Numbered from the stretch's first letter, positions 1-45,186 are shown. The stretch: DNA of 64,000 nucleotides from Glandiceps talaboti (GCF_964340395.1 NC_135552.1:26692181-26756180), one strand, 5' to 3'. The notes: a model not told the origin generated them from the sequence alone. Translations and numbers: made by a program.

Positions 1-2368
1 CTTTCCATTTCTGGTATTTCTTGTGTCAGGTGGTCATTGTATTCTTGCTGTAATGAGAGGTCTTGGAGATTGCTTGGTACTAGGACAGACTCTAGACACT
101 GCACCAGGTGAATCGTATGATAAAGTAAGGACAACTCTACTTAGTGCTGTGTGACTCTGATTTATTACATGTAAGAATAATACACATTTTAATAACGTTC
201 CAAATGACAACATATCAAACTGGTGTAGTATTATCATCATTGGCAGAAATCCAACATATATTTCATCATGTATGTCTTCATCTGCTTTGGGAGCACACAA
301 TCCCAATACAATTTATTGTATAGAATTAAAGATGTAACTGTACTTACCTTAATTAATACATCATCACCCCCTCTCCCACCCCAACCTCCAATTTTCTTTT
401 AATCTTTAAACTGATTCACCCAAGACATAGCACTATAGTAGTTTTTACTATTTTGATTTAATACCAAGGTAGCCAGAAGACTACAACTTGATAAACATCC
501 TGAGTGTATTGGTATGAGTGGAGGTCAAGCTATAGAACACCTAGCAAAGACAGGGATTCATACATATTTACAGTATAGAACACCAATGGTACATCATAAA
601 AACTGTAGCTTCTCCTTCTCAGGATTGAGAACTTCTACATCTCACTTTGTTGAACAGCATGAAAAACTGCAAGGTAATAATCACTTTGATGTCAAGGTGT
701 TTTAATTTTTGAATAAGTAACTGTGGATTCTTCTGCAGAAATCACTATAATGCAAAAAGGTGTTAAGAGCTCATGCAGTGAATCCTCTCAATTTAGAATT
801 ACTCGTAACATGGTTGCTAGGTTACCATGGTCTCGCTACCAGTACTTAGCTACATCAATGATATTATTACATTCTTTCTAAAGTTACTGGCAAGATATTT
901 GTTCTTGTTGTTACGTGTGACCTTACCACTGTTACTTAGCAACAGTAGTGATATTGCTGCATCCTTCATCAACAGTCTCTCATAAGATATTTGTTTTTGT
1001 TGATAGGTGTGGACTCACCACTTTTACTTAGCAACATCAGTGATATAGCTGCATCTTTCCAGTTCAGAGTCACTCATCAGATGGTTAAGAAGGTAGCCAG
1101 GGCAATGATTTACAGTCAAGAAGAAAATCTTATTTCAGAAGAAAACCAAACTCTGGTAAGTTTTGTAAAATCATATATATTTCTCACCTTACCTTCCTTT
1201 GGAGTAATAAGACGATGATTAGTTAGTAAAATCATATCAGCTTTTTACTGAAGTTCAACACCAGAATAATGAAAATATAAGCAAGTTTTGCAAGAACTCT
1301 TATTTCTAGCTGCATTCTCTTACCAAACCTTGGCAAAACACTGTTATGTGCAATATTGACAAATAAAAAATGCAAATTTTTAGCCCAACTGTGATTTGCT
1401 TCATACCTGGAGGTGTAGGCAGCAATGTATACATCAGAATACATTGATGTACAATTCATGATAAATTCTCTTGTATACAGGTTGTATCTGGAGGTGTAGG
1501 CAGCAATGTATGCATCAGAATACATTGATGTACAATTCATGATAAATTCTCTTGTATACAGGTCGTATCTGGAGGTGTAGCAAGCAATTCCTACATTAGG
1601 AAAGCATTACAGTACTTGTGTGACCAGTACAACTATCGTCTGGTGTGTCCACCACCTAAACTGTGTACAGACAATGGTATCATGATTGCCTGGGCTGGAA
1701 TGGAAAGATTAAAACAAGGAATAGGTATAGCTGAAGATCCACAGAATGTTCGCTATGAACCAAGGTAACATAATATGTATAACTTTCATGATACTCTGCT
1801 CTATTTGTTGATTCTTACATGTATATGTCAAAGACAGCCCTCACAGAAAGACTATCCACCATCACACGATGTTCATTACACGTATTTCTCGTCTTTCCAA
1901 GATTCTTGTACTCAAAGTTGTCTTCAAAGCCTTACAGCCCCTAAAGGTCATTGTCAATTTTGGATAAACAAGTTTTTGTACCAGTAGATGGATGAAAGCA
2001 TTTTTCGTTAACTTTTGACCCAGCAGGTCAAGATCAATGTAAAGGTACTAGCAGTAAGGTGTTATCTTATAATGTAGGGATGTCAGATACTTGAATAAAA
2101 TGTCTGTCTTTCTGTTTCTGAGCTCCTATAAAATTGATTGATTTCTACACACCCAATGCAACCATGTAATAGCTGTGACAAAAATACATATCATGTTTCT
2201 ATGAAATATTGTTATAATGTATGTTGTCTTTGCCTGTAAACCACAATTTTAATTTGTTTTTTCCTTTACATACACAGGTGGCCATTAGGTGAAGATATTT
2301 CTGAGTCAGTAGCAGCAGCCAGAATTCCTGTTCCAGCAATAAGATTTTGGAAATCATCCGTTCATTAA
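1..2368 (+). CDS. OSGEPL1: OSGEPL1, mitochondrial tRNA N6-threonylcarbamoyladenosine synthase (3' part)
   Basis: TsaD/Kae1/Qri7 family. The family transfers the threonylcarbamoyl group to A37 of ANN-decoding tRNAs; OSGEPL1 is the mitochondrial member. Exons read: <1-124, 469-673, 1007-1155, 1562-1764 and 2278-2368 (stop TAA 2366-2368). All junctions are GT-AG and phases agree (0, 1, 0, 2), giving about 256 C-terminal residues. Family landmarks are LVSGGHC in the first exon, IGMSGGQA in the second, VVSGGVASN at the start of the fourth, and CTDNGIMIAWAG, whose Asp is a metal ligand in TsaD proteins. The N-terminal half, with the HxxxH metal site and any transit peptide, lies left of the window. 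It converges on ANKAR. Two of its introns carry tandem copies of the following exon's 5' edge (see 836-1075 and 1407-1568). Identity is well supported; exact exon edges are inferred. Confidence 0.93.
836..1075 (+). repeat. Tandem duplicated exon-3 acceptor edge, about 92-bp period
   Basis: Three diverged copies, the last being the real intron end and start of OSGEPL1 exon 3. Landmarks are AGATATTTGTT at 893 and 985, and TTAGC followed by a GTGATATTGCTGCATC-like stretch near 846, 936 and 1028 (spacing 90 and 92). The middle copy could still encode an exon-3-like peptide (PLLLSN, SDIAASF), but where the real acceptor has ATAG it has TTAC, so the splice AG is gone. Confidence 0.75.
1407..1568 (+). 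repeat. 81-bp tandem duplication of OSGEPL1 exon-4 acceptor and exon start
   Basis: Two 81-bp units (1407-1487 and 1488-1568) differ at about two positions. Each contains a copy of the first codons of exon 4 plus the intron end TCTTGTATACAG. The second unit runs into the true exon (start 1562). An upstream decoy AG lies at 1479-1480 with the same preceding intron sequence. Entry at 1481 would be in frame (VVSGGVGSN...) but meets TGA at 1526-1528. Confidence 0.85.
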
Positions 2369-5013
2369 CACACCAACATATACAACTTCAGTAGTAGAGT
2401 CATTATGAGAACATTTGAAATTAGTCAATGGCTGCAAGCGAACAGTGGATTTCACCACCCTTGGTTTTATTCGGACATCTGTCTATAGTTCTTCTGGGGG
2501 CATAAGCATTATTGTTTATTTTACACAATGTCAAAAGTGTGAAGACTTACAGGCTCTGAATGAAGGGTTAACACCAGCTTGTCATCACCATTTTGGACTG
2601 AAGGCATTTTATCTTACCAAGTTTTCATTTACCAAGCTGTATCAATGTTGGGTTCAGTTCTCATGAAACATTATCAGAGACTCCCATACTTCAACATTCA
2701 CAGATAACCAATTGTATGAGCTCCAATAAACACACATCACAAGGTACTCTTATTGTGATGAAAAATGACTTTATTCATGATAGTGTAATTTGTGCCTTTG
2801 GTGCAGAACATACAGTTATATTAAGTTAAGTTAACTTAAGTGAAAAAAGATTTGGCAAAAATCAAGGACAGTAGAGCTATATTATGTATATGTACAAAGG
2901 TCAAACTCAGTTTATTGGTTCACCAATATTTACATAATACACCCATACACAATCAAAAATTAAAAATTTCATCAAATATAGCATAAAATTCATCATTTTA
3001 ATTTCAGTATATACACAGTCTTCATTTATTATCAATCAATATGTACAGATATTCCTGTGCTTGTTTAAAAAAAAAAGATAAAATATATTCTAAGCGTCAT
3101 CAAACTCCGTATAAATCTGTACGGACGGCCATTTGATTAGATATGAGGAACAAGGCTGCTGTATTCTATCAATAATTTACCCCTATTCTACAATAGAATC
3201 AACCAATCCTTGTGTACAGAAATACTGGGAATGTACAAGTGCAAATTATATATAGGGGTGTTTACTGGTATTGCACTTACAAATCTTCAGGTGCAAAGAG
3301 ACAACATTTGTTGCTTCACAGTCTTGTGGGTTTTTGCAAGCAAGACACAAGTATCAGGAATGCAACGAAAGTCCTGCATCATTTTTCTCATAATTACATT
3401 TACTGAAATAAATTTATAAAACTTGCACACAAAAAACAACTTTTGTTGTTTGTCAGTATATATTGTCTCTTTTTGTCTCTACTTCAAGTGTTGACTTGTT
3501 GATAAACAACCAAAAAAGTTCTGTAAAAAGTTGACTTTGCTACTCAAAATGAACTTACACTAAAATCTATCAGGTTGAAATCCTGCAAAATCAGTACATA
3601 TCTTCCTTATAATAAACAAGTGAGCAAGTTCTCTTCATCTATTTGGTGTCTGAGTAAATTTCAAAAACTCTCTCTACCTCTCCCACCCTAACTCTCCTAA
3701 GGGCAAACTGGCTCTTTGATCAATGTACCACTATCAGGTATGTATATACAAGTGGCAATATACAAATTTAGAAAGTTGTCATTTCTTGGCAAATATTAAA
3801 TCAGTACTATATACAAAGAATTCAAATGTTTTAGTTTTGATGTTAAGTTCTCTGTGCTCTCTTTGAATTAATAATTATTATTCTTTGGCACCTGATCAAG
3901 CAATTACAATTCAATATATAATTATAACATGATTACTACATTCTTTAATATACACAGACTGCTAAAATGAAAGAATAAAAACATATCACATCAGACTAGC
4001 ATGAAATTAAACAGATTTGCCAAAACCTAATATTTGGACTTTTCCTACAATGATTCTTGGTACACAAATCCTTTCAAGAATAAGGACTACAGTGCAGTAA
4101 GGTTTCAATAAGTCATGTGGTATCTCCACATTATCATACTAATATCTTCTATGTATGGCTTACACACAGTCTGTTTACTATTTTGAAACTTCAAATGGAG
4201 ATTCATCTGTGTTGGTAAACCATGGTATTCAACATAAGGCCACGTGTACTGAATAGTGGGTCAATCTGTTGACAAAGACTGAAGTGAGCAGTTGAAAATT
4301 TCAGGTAAAATTTTCAAAGTTGTGTAAATTCAATACTATTTTGAAACTTACTTATATTAGAATGATCGCGCTCAACACAGAGTAAATGATGCATCAAATT
4401 TATTCAATACCAATTCTGGTTCATAAATCTTGCATGTCTACTCATGATTGAGCTGTGAAACTAATACTACACTGTTTTTACTGTCATAGTGACACCACAC
4501 TGACTAATCAATTTTAACACTTACATCTGCATTCTATCTCTGCCCAAAACTGTTATCATCACACACACTGCCTACAACTGTGACCCATTTTCTTATGACA
4601 CTCCCTGTGAACACCGTAGAAGATTTCAATACATAGTCTGTTCACATGTTGTTTACACACACTGTGCTTTGCACAGGATTTGATCTTTCTTCTACATTTG
4701 TTGATCACTTAACATGAGTGCACTGACACAGAAACAAGTCAAGTAAAGTGATGCTACAATCTGAGTAATGCCATAGTATCAGCACACTGCTTAACCATAA
4801 CGTTTACATCCTATCTTTGTGTAGAATTGAAACACTTGGTAAATGAGATATACCTAACACTTGTGGATCAAGGTAAATCTGTGTTTTTGTACATATAAAA
4901 ACCAGGATCAAACTTATAACTACTGTCTCCTGGAGTCTGTGTTTTGTGTGCAATACATTCATTGGCAACAACTGGTGTTTAAGAATGACAATATTTCAGT
5001 TGGACTTAACCAT
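2369..5013. other. Convergent 3' region between OSGEPL1 and ANKAR
   Basis: No coding exon was recognised. It should hold both 3' UTRs. An AATAAA at 2725-2730 on + is a candidate OSGEPL1 poly(A) signal. TTTATT at 4399-4404, and others near 2769, 2909 and 3023, read as AATAAA on the minus strand and are candidate ANKAR signals. If a distal one is used, the two 3' ends approach or overlap. Short open frames here have no recognisable similarity. Confidence 0.6.
2725..2730 (+). promoter_or_regulatory. Candidate OSGEPL1 polyadenylation signal
   Basis: AATAAA about 360 bp after the OSGEPL1 stop codon, the first canonical hexamer on that strand that I found. The site is inferred from position and motif only. 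Confidence 0.5.
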
Positions 5014-37203
<32,190 letters not shown>

Positions 37204-39904
37204 GGTGATGTCTATCCAACAATAACCTAAAAATATAACAAACAAATAATAAAACTTGATGAGAGTTATCAGTATATACAAAGAAAGTTAAACAATAGAC
37301 CATATAATTTAATTTCTCATGAAAATATTAAGTTATTTGTGTGGACTATTTCAATGACTGGTCTACTTCACTACTGTATATGTTACTATGAACAAGGCCT
37401 ACAATCCACACACTTCTAAGTTCTAATACAATCCCTCACTATTCAAATTCATGGTATTCTCATAAACAAATACCTGGATATAAAACAAGCTTCACCCCCT
37501 CTTAATTCAGGTTTATCTGAAAGTTTCTAGGGATGTATATTTGCAACCATAGTGACACTGAGGTACTTGGCTCTGGCCATGGCTGTGCACTCTCTTCTAC
37601 ATAAAATGTAAAATTTAGGTCAAAGACTTGTTTTAGTCTCACTATATCAAGCCTACTTTTCAAACCACAAGCTGAGATGGTTAGACCATGTCAAATCTCT
37701 GGGCTACTAGGGAATCCCAAGATGTAGCTAGATTTGAAAGTAGCAGGTCAAATGTGAAATGTGGCCATGAAATTGAAAATATGAACATGGTGGAACACAT
37801 AATTATCTACAACTTTAATATGTGTTAAGTTAACATACCAAACATGGTGACTTATTTAGTCACCGAAACAATACTAGCACAACCTTACATAGTCAGGGCT
37901 GTTGATAAGGACCAGTAGCAGGCAAAAACAACTGGCTACTCCACAATGCTTTGCTACATTTCAGGAATTTGTTTAAATATTTTTTTTGTTTCAACATAGA
38001 TTATACACTGGTTTCAATCAGTATATTTCCATTGGTGATATAGATATTACTGATAAACTTTTTCATGAAAACTGTCAACATTCCGTTAAGATCAAAATTT
38101 TGTCCAGTCTCTACACTGGTTGATTGCTGCTGGTCAGGCTTGAAAATGTTTACATCGATCACCACAGGTCAATAAATCAATCTGATCAATTTAATCTGAT
38201 ATCTGAAATCATAATCCTTAATCCGTGCCAGTATGTTAGGTGTACTAGTTACATTGTTTTGGAGGGAGGAGTCCATAATCAATTTCATTAAAATGTCAAA
38301 ATGCCTGCATCTAATATCAGGACTGTTATGAATGTTTTTTATTGTAACACTTTTAATTCTTTTTTTAACGATCTCTTTTTAAAATAATTGTTTGCATTTG
38401 GTGTAAATCTTGATCATGGAAGTGTAAATGAGCTGAAATTTAAATAATTTCATCGTTTATACGAAGAACTACGATGTCAAGGAATCCGTGACACTAACTT
38501 ACGGATAGCAGTTATCCCATATGACGAACAACTTGCCGGTGTACGTTATATACGATCGTTTACTTAGCACTGACACTGGCTAAATATACGTACCTTATTA
38601 GTAACGTTAGATACGATCGATATTGTAGCAATGGTGGGAAATAGACCGAAAGAAGCTTTCACCTTCGTAACGCTCGCTAGTACAACTACTTTTAGTATTC
38701 TTCAACAAAGCAACAACGGGGAAAGGTGTGACAACGTAGTGTGACAACGGGAAATTAAAAAACAGACCATTACCGTTGTAACGTCTCGAGTCAACAAGCC
38801 ACCAACAGACCAGGTGTTATGTTTTCATGGTCGCTCAGGCGTAAACTTACCTGTAAATTATGATAACAAACGTGCAATTTTGATGGTTCAAGACTGAATG
38901 ATAATTTGAAGTGGCTCCATTCTTCACTAAAATTAAAAGCTGTCGAAATTAGCAGCTGCTACCTGACGCTGTGAAAATAATCAGTAGGTGTCCTACATCT
39001 TCGGTAGCAGCATGTATTACTTAGTCTTGACAACACTCAGTTTACGGACATGAGTGAAACATAAAATAGACCGTATGAAACGGTCGTATTGATTGGATGA
39101 CTGACTGTCATGTGGAGAGCTTACGCACTCTTTATTGGCCCGCGTTCAATGTAAGCCGCCAACGACGGGATAAAGAAAAAAAGAAAGCATTTGATGTTTC
39201 GACGGTATGTGGCAGTAGACCTACTTAAAACTTATAAAAGGGACGTCGTCTGCCATCCCGTCTGGCAGCTGATTGAAGGTGGAGGTCAATATGTACTGTA
39301 CTGTACTGTACTAATGTAAGTGTATACTATACTGTATAGCTAGCTGTACTATACTATATTACTACACTACACTATATCATATATAGTATACTATACGAGG
39401 CCTAACAAAAAAAATTGTGTGGTTCGATTATGTTAGAATAGGTAGGGTAGGTAGATTTTTTATATTATTTTTTATATATATTTTTTTCCATATGTGAGTG
39501 TCTAATTCAGGTAGTTATGTTTTCTGTGTTTCTCCATAGGGTCTCTGTATTATTGGTTTCTTCTCATCAGATGTACAGCCATTACAGATTGGAAGAACAC
39601 TTCTACATTGTTTTTGATGTCAGTTTCCGCTTCCACTTTCCATTTCTTGCGAGACTTCACAATTTTCGCAATTTTATTATTTTTTCCTTGAATATGTAAA
39701 AAAAAAAAAGTTTAGGGTCGGCAGTGAAAAACTAGGTGGGGTTGGGTAACTGGAACCAAACAATTATTTTAGGCCTAATGAAAACTGATTTTGAATGAAT
39801 TTTCATTATAATATAAAGCATAAAATGTTATTTTGTTAAATATTCATATTATTAATTTGTCATATTTTAATATCGATAGTCTTGGATAACTGGTCATTAT
39901 TCAA
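37204..39904. promoter_or_regulatory. Divergent promoter region of ANKAR (-) and nucleotidyltransferase (+)
   Basis: The interval between the two start codons. About 38450-39270 is visibly richer in CpG than the surrounding introns. On the minus strand ATTTACAG/GTAAGT at 38850/38851 is a likely donor of a noncoding first ANKAR exon, joining the acceptor before 37226. On the + strand TATAAAAG at 39233-39240 with a possible start near 39265, and a donor GTAAGT at 39316, suggest a noncoding first exon for the nucleotidyltransferase. The part 39398-39776 is a transposon insertion. Start sites are inferred. Confidence 0.5.
39398..39776. mobile_element. 379-bp MITE with AGGCCTAA termini
   Basis: Begins AGGCCTAACAAAAAAAATTG and ends with the inverse (CAATTATTTTAGGCCT). 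It has no transposase. It is related over most of its length, in reverse orientation, to 56590-56921, sharing GTTACCCAACCCCACCTAG. The 60-codon open frame inside is not a gene. It lies 128 bp upstream of the nucleotidyltransferase ATG. Confidence 0.75.
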
Positions 39905-42900
39905 ATGAAGATACTTATCCTTGCTGCTGGTTATGGAACACGACTCCAGAAAGACATACACAATGACAAAACAGGAAAATATACCCATTTATCCAATATA
40001 GCCAAACCATTGCTTCCAGTTGGAGGCCTTCCATTGGTTACACACTGGATGAAACTCATCACTACATGTATTGAATTAGGAGAGAATACACAAGTTTTTG
40101 TGGTGGTAATTATGCCCTAGCTGAAATTTTACTGTTTTGAAGTTTTTAATTTTTTACATCTAGTGTTAAATTTTTGAAGTGACATATATACGACTGTGCT
40201 TATTTATTGTAGATTGTTTGTGAACAAGTGGAGCAGCATTTTCGAGATTCAGCCAGTAGACAGACCTGCAGCTCTGTATACCAGTACAACTTCAAATAAT
40301 AATACAACAACATGGGATGCATGTAAAAAAAAAATTAAAAAAAAGAAGTTGCAGTCACAGTTATTGGGGCCTTCAGTAAAGTAAAAGGAAGCAGTTTCTT
40401 GTTTACAGTATTTTTACTACTTTTGTTATTGTTGTCAGTCATGAGGGATGTAATCATAAATTACAAACGGTGGCACAAAAAGTGTCGTTTAAAGCTATAT
40501 TTCTCCTGCTGTATGTAGTAGACCCTGTCTGCTCCAAGATCTATATGTTATATATCATGTTAATTTGTCTAATTCAAGATCACTACCAGTACATCTTACT
40601 TTAAAGTGTTCTGAAGCAGTGATGCTCATTTATACATTGTCAATGTCATGTGAAGTTTACAATCATTTTACGAGTCATTTTCATACACAAGAATAATTCT
40701 TTTTTTGTGAATTTGGCAGACAAATGGTTTTTATTATAACCAATTTGAAGAGTGGGCCAAAAACTTTCCAAATGTGAAGATATTAAATGACAACACAACA
40801 TCAAATGAGGTACATTGTTTGATTATTTATTTCAGATACGATAAACAATATGGGATAATATATCAGTAATATTATAATTTTGCATTTAGTGGAGGTCATA
40901 ATCCTAACAAGAGGGAGAGAAAGGATGAGAGACAGAAAATGTCCAATTGATGTATTTCACAAGCCAGAATTTGAGGTATAACTGCACAGACAGTTGTAAA
41001 TGACACTGGCAGATACAGGTTGTGTGATTTGTAAAGATTAGAAATGTCAGCTCCTTGTATACTCTCTCCAACTAAATTCATCATCATTTTTCACCATGAT
41101 GATAGAAATGATTCTATACAGCAATAGTAATCTTCAAGTCTGTATGATATAACTAGCCCAGAGACTTGTCAAATGGCATTACCTTCCATCATTGCCAAGC
41201 TCCATGACTTTTTCTGTATCGAAATCAGTTCTGAATTTGAAATTTAACCATCTAGACCTGTATTAAATTCATTTAATTGGAGCATTAATATAAACCGATG
41301 ATGTTCTTGTGTTCACATGTGACCTGCATGTGACCTGCACGGCTTTAATTAACTCCAGGTTGTAAACATAATGACTATGTGGTAAACATAAATAGTTTTG
41401 TAAACATAGCTGTTTGAATGAAGTAGCAGTGCATGTCAATATGTGATGGACTACAACAGACTGTTGTTAACATAGTTCATTTATTTCTACGGCTTCTTAG
41501 TTTGACATTTAGTGCAGAAAAACTCCTCAAGTTTGGCGTTGATGTCAAGTCGCTAGATTAGAAATCCAGCAAGTCTAGGCTATCATATTGTGTATGTATA
41601 GCTATAGCTGTTATGAAATGTATGATCTTTCTCTTCATTTACAGACAAGACTTGGTGCTGTGGCATGTATACACTTAGCTGTCACTCAGTTTGATATTCA
41701 GGAGTCATTGATTGTCATTGGAGGGTAGGATTTAGATATTATTCTTTTATAACAACTAAACCAAACAAAATATACATTTGTCATAATAATTCATAAGGGG
41801 GGGGGGGGTTAATTAATTGTGTTATCTTCTTGGTGTGCAAAATGAGTAAGATATCTGAGGAATGCAGGTAGATTTTACTTGGTTCTCTATAACACTATGA
41901 AGTTACTAATTAATTATTTTATTTTATTTGTTTGTCTACATTCATAGTGATACATTGTTTGGCAGTGACTTCAGCCTACAAGAAATAATAACGAAATATA
42001 AGGGATACAATGACAATCAAGGAAACACTTCACTTGTACTGTATAATGAATGCAATGATGATGGTAAGTGATAGCTAGTGTAAAGTGCAAGTCATTCAAT
42101 GAAAATTGGAGAAACATTTCACTTATACTCAGACTGTACAATGGTTGCAATGCAGGTGACAATGTGTATCAAAGTAACTTATCTAAATATAGCAAAGCCA
42201 GTTTCAGCTATGCCAATCCATCACGCTGTAAGACTCATTGTTTTCTATGAAAGATAGCATTGTTTTTAAGTCTAGTTCCTCTGAAATCAATACTTTGGAA
42301 AGAAGTGCTGTCCAAAGTTATCACCGGATTTGTTAAGTAAGAAATGGCCAATGTTTATGGTTTTACAGAAACACATAGACATGGAATTCTTGAAATAGAT
42401 GAGGAGAATAAAGTTGTGACATTTTTAGAAAAACCAAACCCAGAGGATACACCGTCAAGAAAAGCAGTAAGTATTCACAAAGGCAAGACAAACTGTGACT
42501 AGACAGAAGAATTCTTCTGTGACAGAAACTTGGCAGCAGACAATGCACCAAAGTTTGAATCCAGCAATTTAAGAGACAAGACACAGACATGATATAGACT
42601 ATGCAAGCCCAGATTACAGCACCATCTAGAGGTCAATATTAAGTTGTGAAGTCTTCCCAAACCGATTCATAGATCAGTAGAATTCAACGGTACTCTGATA
42701 TGGACAAAAAGTGTAAAGCTACAATTTGTATAAGTGTATCTTGGGTAGGGAACATCTACCAGTGTTTAAGTGTTATTATATATCTTACAATCAACAGGAC
42801 AAATACATCTTCTATTAGTCAGAGTTAACCACAATTATCTCTAACTGGTAATGTAAATGTAGATTTTATTTTATTACAACATTAAATGTTAAAGAGATAC

Positions 42901-44314
42901 AAAACTGTGAGACTTAATTCAATTAAATTCTGTTCTCTATTTCCTTGGTTGTCTAGTGTCCCTGTTTTTATATTTATTCCAAAGAAGTTCTCAACATGTT
43001 GGAAACTTTCCTACATGACCACACGGTAAGTTCCCTACTACTCAGTCTCTTTGAATTTTACATTTTCTTTGTCTTTTTATTAAAACTTTGAAGTTCACCA
43101 TACTGTATTACTTGTACCCCCTGACAGGATAAACCACTAGTATTGAGAGATGCACCAGGACACTTTGTGAAATATATAACGGACAGGTAAATGTTTGTTT
43201 GAATTTTGTGTCAAAGTACTGAATAAAACATTATTCCCCAATATTTTTCTCTAAGGAAAATACAAGTGCCATGTCACTATCAGTCGCTAGATGATTAGTT
43301 ACAAACCTTAGGTCATTAGTATTTTCTGGCTGAATGAAGAAATATATTGGGGAATAATATAATTATACCCCCTCAACCATAATTTATTTTAAAATCGGGA
43401 AAAATAACAGTGATTTGGCAAATTGTGAATCATATTTGGAGCACTTCAATACCAGTGACGTAGACAAAGGTTGTCACGATGTAGAACTACCAGGATATAT
43501 TATACATATATTCTGTTCAAAGACAATAACTTGGTCCGAGTATGGTAAAACATGCTATATTTATTACAGAAACTCTGTTATTATCAAAATACTGAAAGTT
43601 CTTGTTCTTGAATATGCTGACTAGGATGGAAAGTAAATAAATACATCAATTGTAACTATCAGATGTTAGTGGTAACTATAGAATTTATTATCCTGATGAG
43701 GAAAATCAACGAGGATAGATTAAGAATTCACTGTTCTACTTGTGTGTTATAACCTTCACGATACATGATATAATACTATTATGATAACACAACCAAAGTA
43801 ATTTACATATAAGTAAGGTTTCACATACATACAGACAGTTTGAGAAGGCCTGTTGACAGGAACAGATAAAATATTACTGTGTAATGTAACTTTAGCCAAT
43901 TATCAGAACTGCTCTACAATCATTTACAAAGTTTATAACACACAAGTTTTTTAGCATTGGGCATTCGATCAGTCTTGGTCGACGATCCTCATCAGATTGA
44001 CAAATATTCTGCAATGCTCAATTATTTCCCTTTGAATCCCTCAATATCAAAACACAATATTGTTAGATGTTCAGATACATGTAGTTTTATTTTTAACTGT
44101 GAAATTTAAAGGTATATTTTCCTGTACATATTTTTCCAAAAGTGTGCCAGTTTACTAATAGTTTATTGTTTGTTCTTGACTTAGTTCTTCTTATTTAACT
44201 TCTAGAACTGTGCTGTTTGCAGAGAAGACATCACAACGATTTGATATAGGAAATCTACAATCATATATAGAATGCAATGATTACTTCATAACTAATTATG
44301 AACAAGTTCAATGA
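39905..44314 (+). CDS. Sugar-1-phosphate nucleotidyltransferase-like protein (NTP_transferase fold)
   Basis: Exons 39905-40105, 40720-40809, 41645-41724, 41948-42063, 42369-42466, 42957-43025, 43128-43186 and 44206-44314 (stop TGA 44312-44314). All are GT-AG with matching phases, giving 273 residues. The N terminus carries the signature nucleotide-binding loop LAAGYGTRL (residues 6-14), followed by KPLLPVGG (34-41). Then come VIGGDTLFGSDF, with the metal-binding Asp, TFLEKPNPED, and a C-terminal RFDIGNLQSYIECNDYF. These features are typical of enzymes that join sugar-1-phosphates to NTPs, such as glucose-1-phosphate thymidylyltransferase and GDP-mannose pyrophosphorylase. It lacks the C-terminal beta-helix of the larger members, so substrate cannot be told. 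No signal peptide, so likely cytosolic. The start is the first Met of the conserved strand. It diverges from ANKAR and converges on the UBL-VWA gene. Confidence 0.88.
41799..41809. repeat. Short poly-G tract
   Basis: A run of about 11 G in an intron of the nucleotidyltransferase gene. Confidence 0.9.
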
Positions 44315-44798
44315 CAAATGAATGATTGCAAAAGCTATTTTGTGCATCTTACTGTAATATGGAAATCTACTTTATCGAATGCAACTCAAAATAAATGGCT
44401 GAATAATAATTTGGTGATACAATACACAGGAAAATTTCTGGTGCCATTCTTCAATGGGAAAAAAATTAATACTGATGAAACATAAACTGAAATGGGTACA
44501 AGATTTATAATATCACTCAAAATGCCCACACGATTTGTAAGAAAACAGTTTGTGTGTGTGTTGGAAAACAAAGTGTATTGTTTTCCACTGTCTAAAGGTT
44601 TTGACACAGGCTATCAGATACTAAAGGTTTTAACACATATAAGGTGTGTTATATGTTACGATTTTCTATTTTAAAAAGTCACCAGGATACATCTTTGCAC
44701 ACTATTCACAGCGGTTGATGATTTGTGGAGCTTGAAGTGTTACATCAGTATGGCCTTTCTGATTTAACACAAAATGCGATGATGCTACTTTGATAGTT
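44315..44798. other. Convergent 3' UTR junction
   Basis: 484 bp separate the stop codons of the nucleotidyltransferase (+) and the UBL-VWA gene (-). AATAAA at 44390-44395 on + is a probable poly(A) signal of the former. I saw no canonical minus-strand AATAAA inside the gap. The nearest (TTTATT at about 44162) lies inside the opposing gene, so antisense 3' overlap is possible. Confidence 0.55.
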
Positions 44799-45149
44799 TC
44801 ACTGTATCACACAACTCTTCTTGTTCTGTTTTAGTGGAACACTGCTGTATGCTTTCATTTTCTTGGATTTCCTTAAAGAAAATGTTCTTTTTGTTTCCGT
44901 GGATTCTTTTTTATGGTCAGTACCTATAAATGGAAATTAAAGAACAGGTTAAAACTCAGTTATTACAAATATTTATCAAGAACAGAAAAAGTAATTCACT
45001 TTACTCTACAGAGTAAACAGAAAAGTAACTAAATGCTCATCAATAACAAGTTGACTTTTTTGTTTGGCTACATGTATTTTAGACTGTAAAGTATGTTATG
45101 TCACTTTGCCCTCAGCAGGCTTGATCTTTCCAATGAGAGGGATTGACTG

Positions 45150-45186
<37 letters not shown>

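Noticed and set aside
813-825. RFX X-box-like motif (inverse of GTAACCTAGCAAC), and a similar GTAACCATGGCAAT near 24075
   Set aside because: Both are inside introns far from any start site, and short motifs of this kind are expected by chance in 64 kb.
39517-39699. 60-codon open frame upstream of the nucleotidyltransferase
   Set aside because: It lies inside the AGGCCTAA MITE. The inverse copy at 56590-56921 does not keep the frame.
40196-40384. Open frame between nucleotidyltransferase exons 1 and 2
   Set aside because: Exons 1 and 2 join in phase 0 with conserved sequence. This segment has no splice pair that keeps the frame, and it ends in a Lys-rich run from poly-A.
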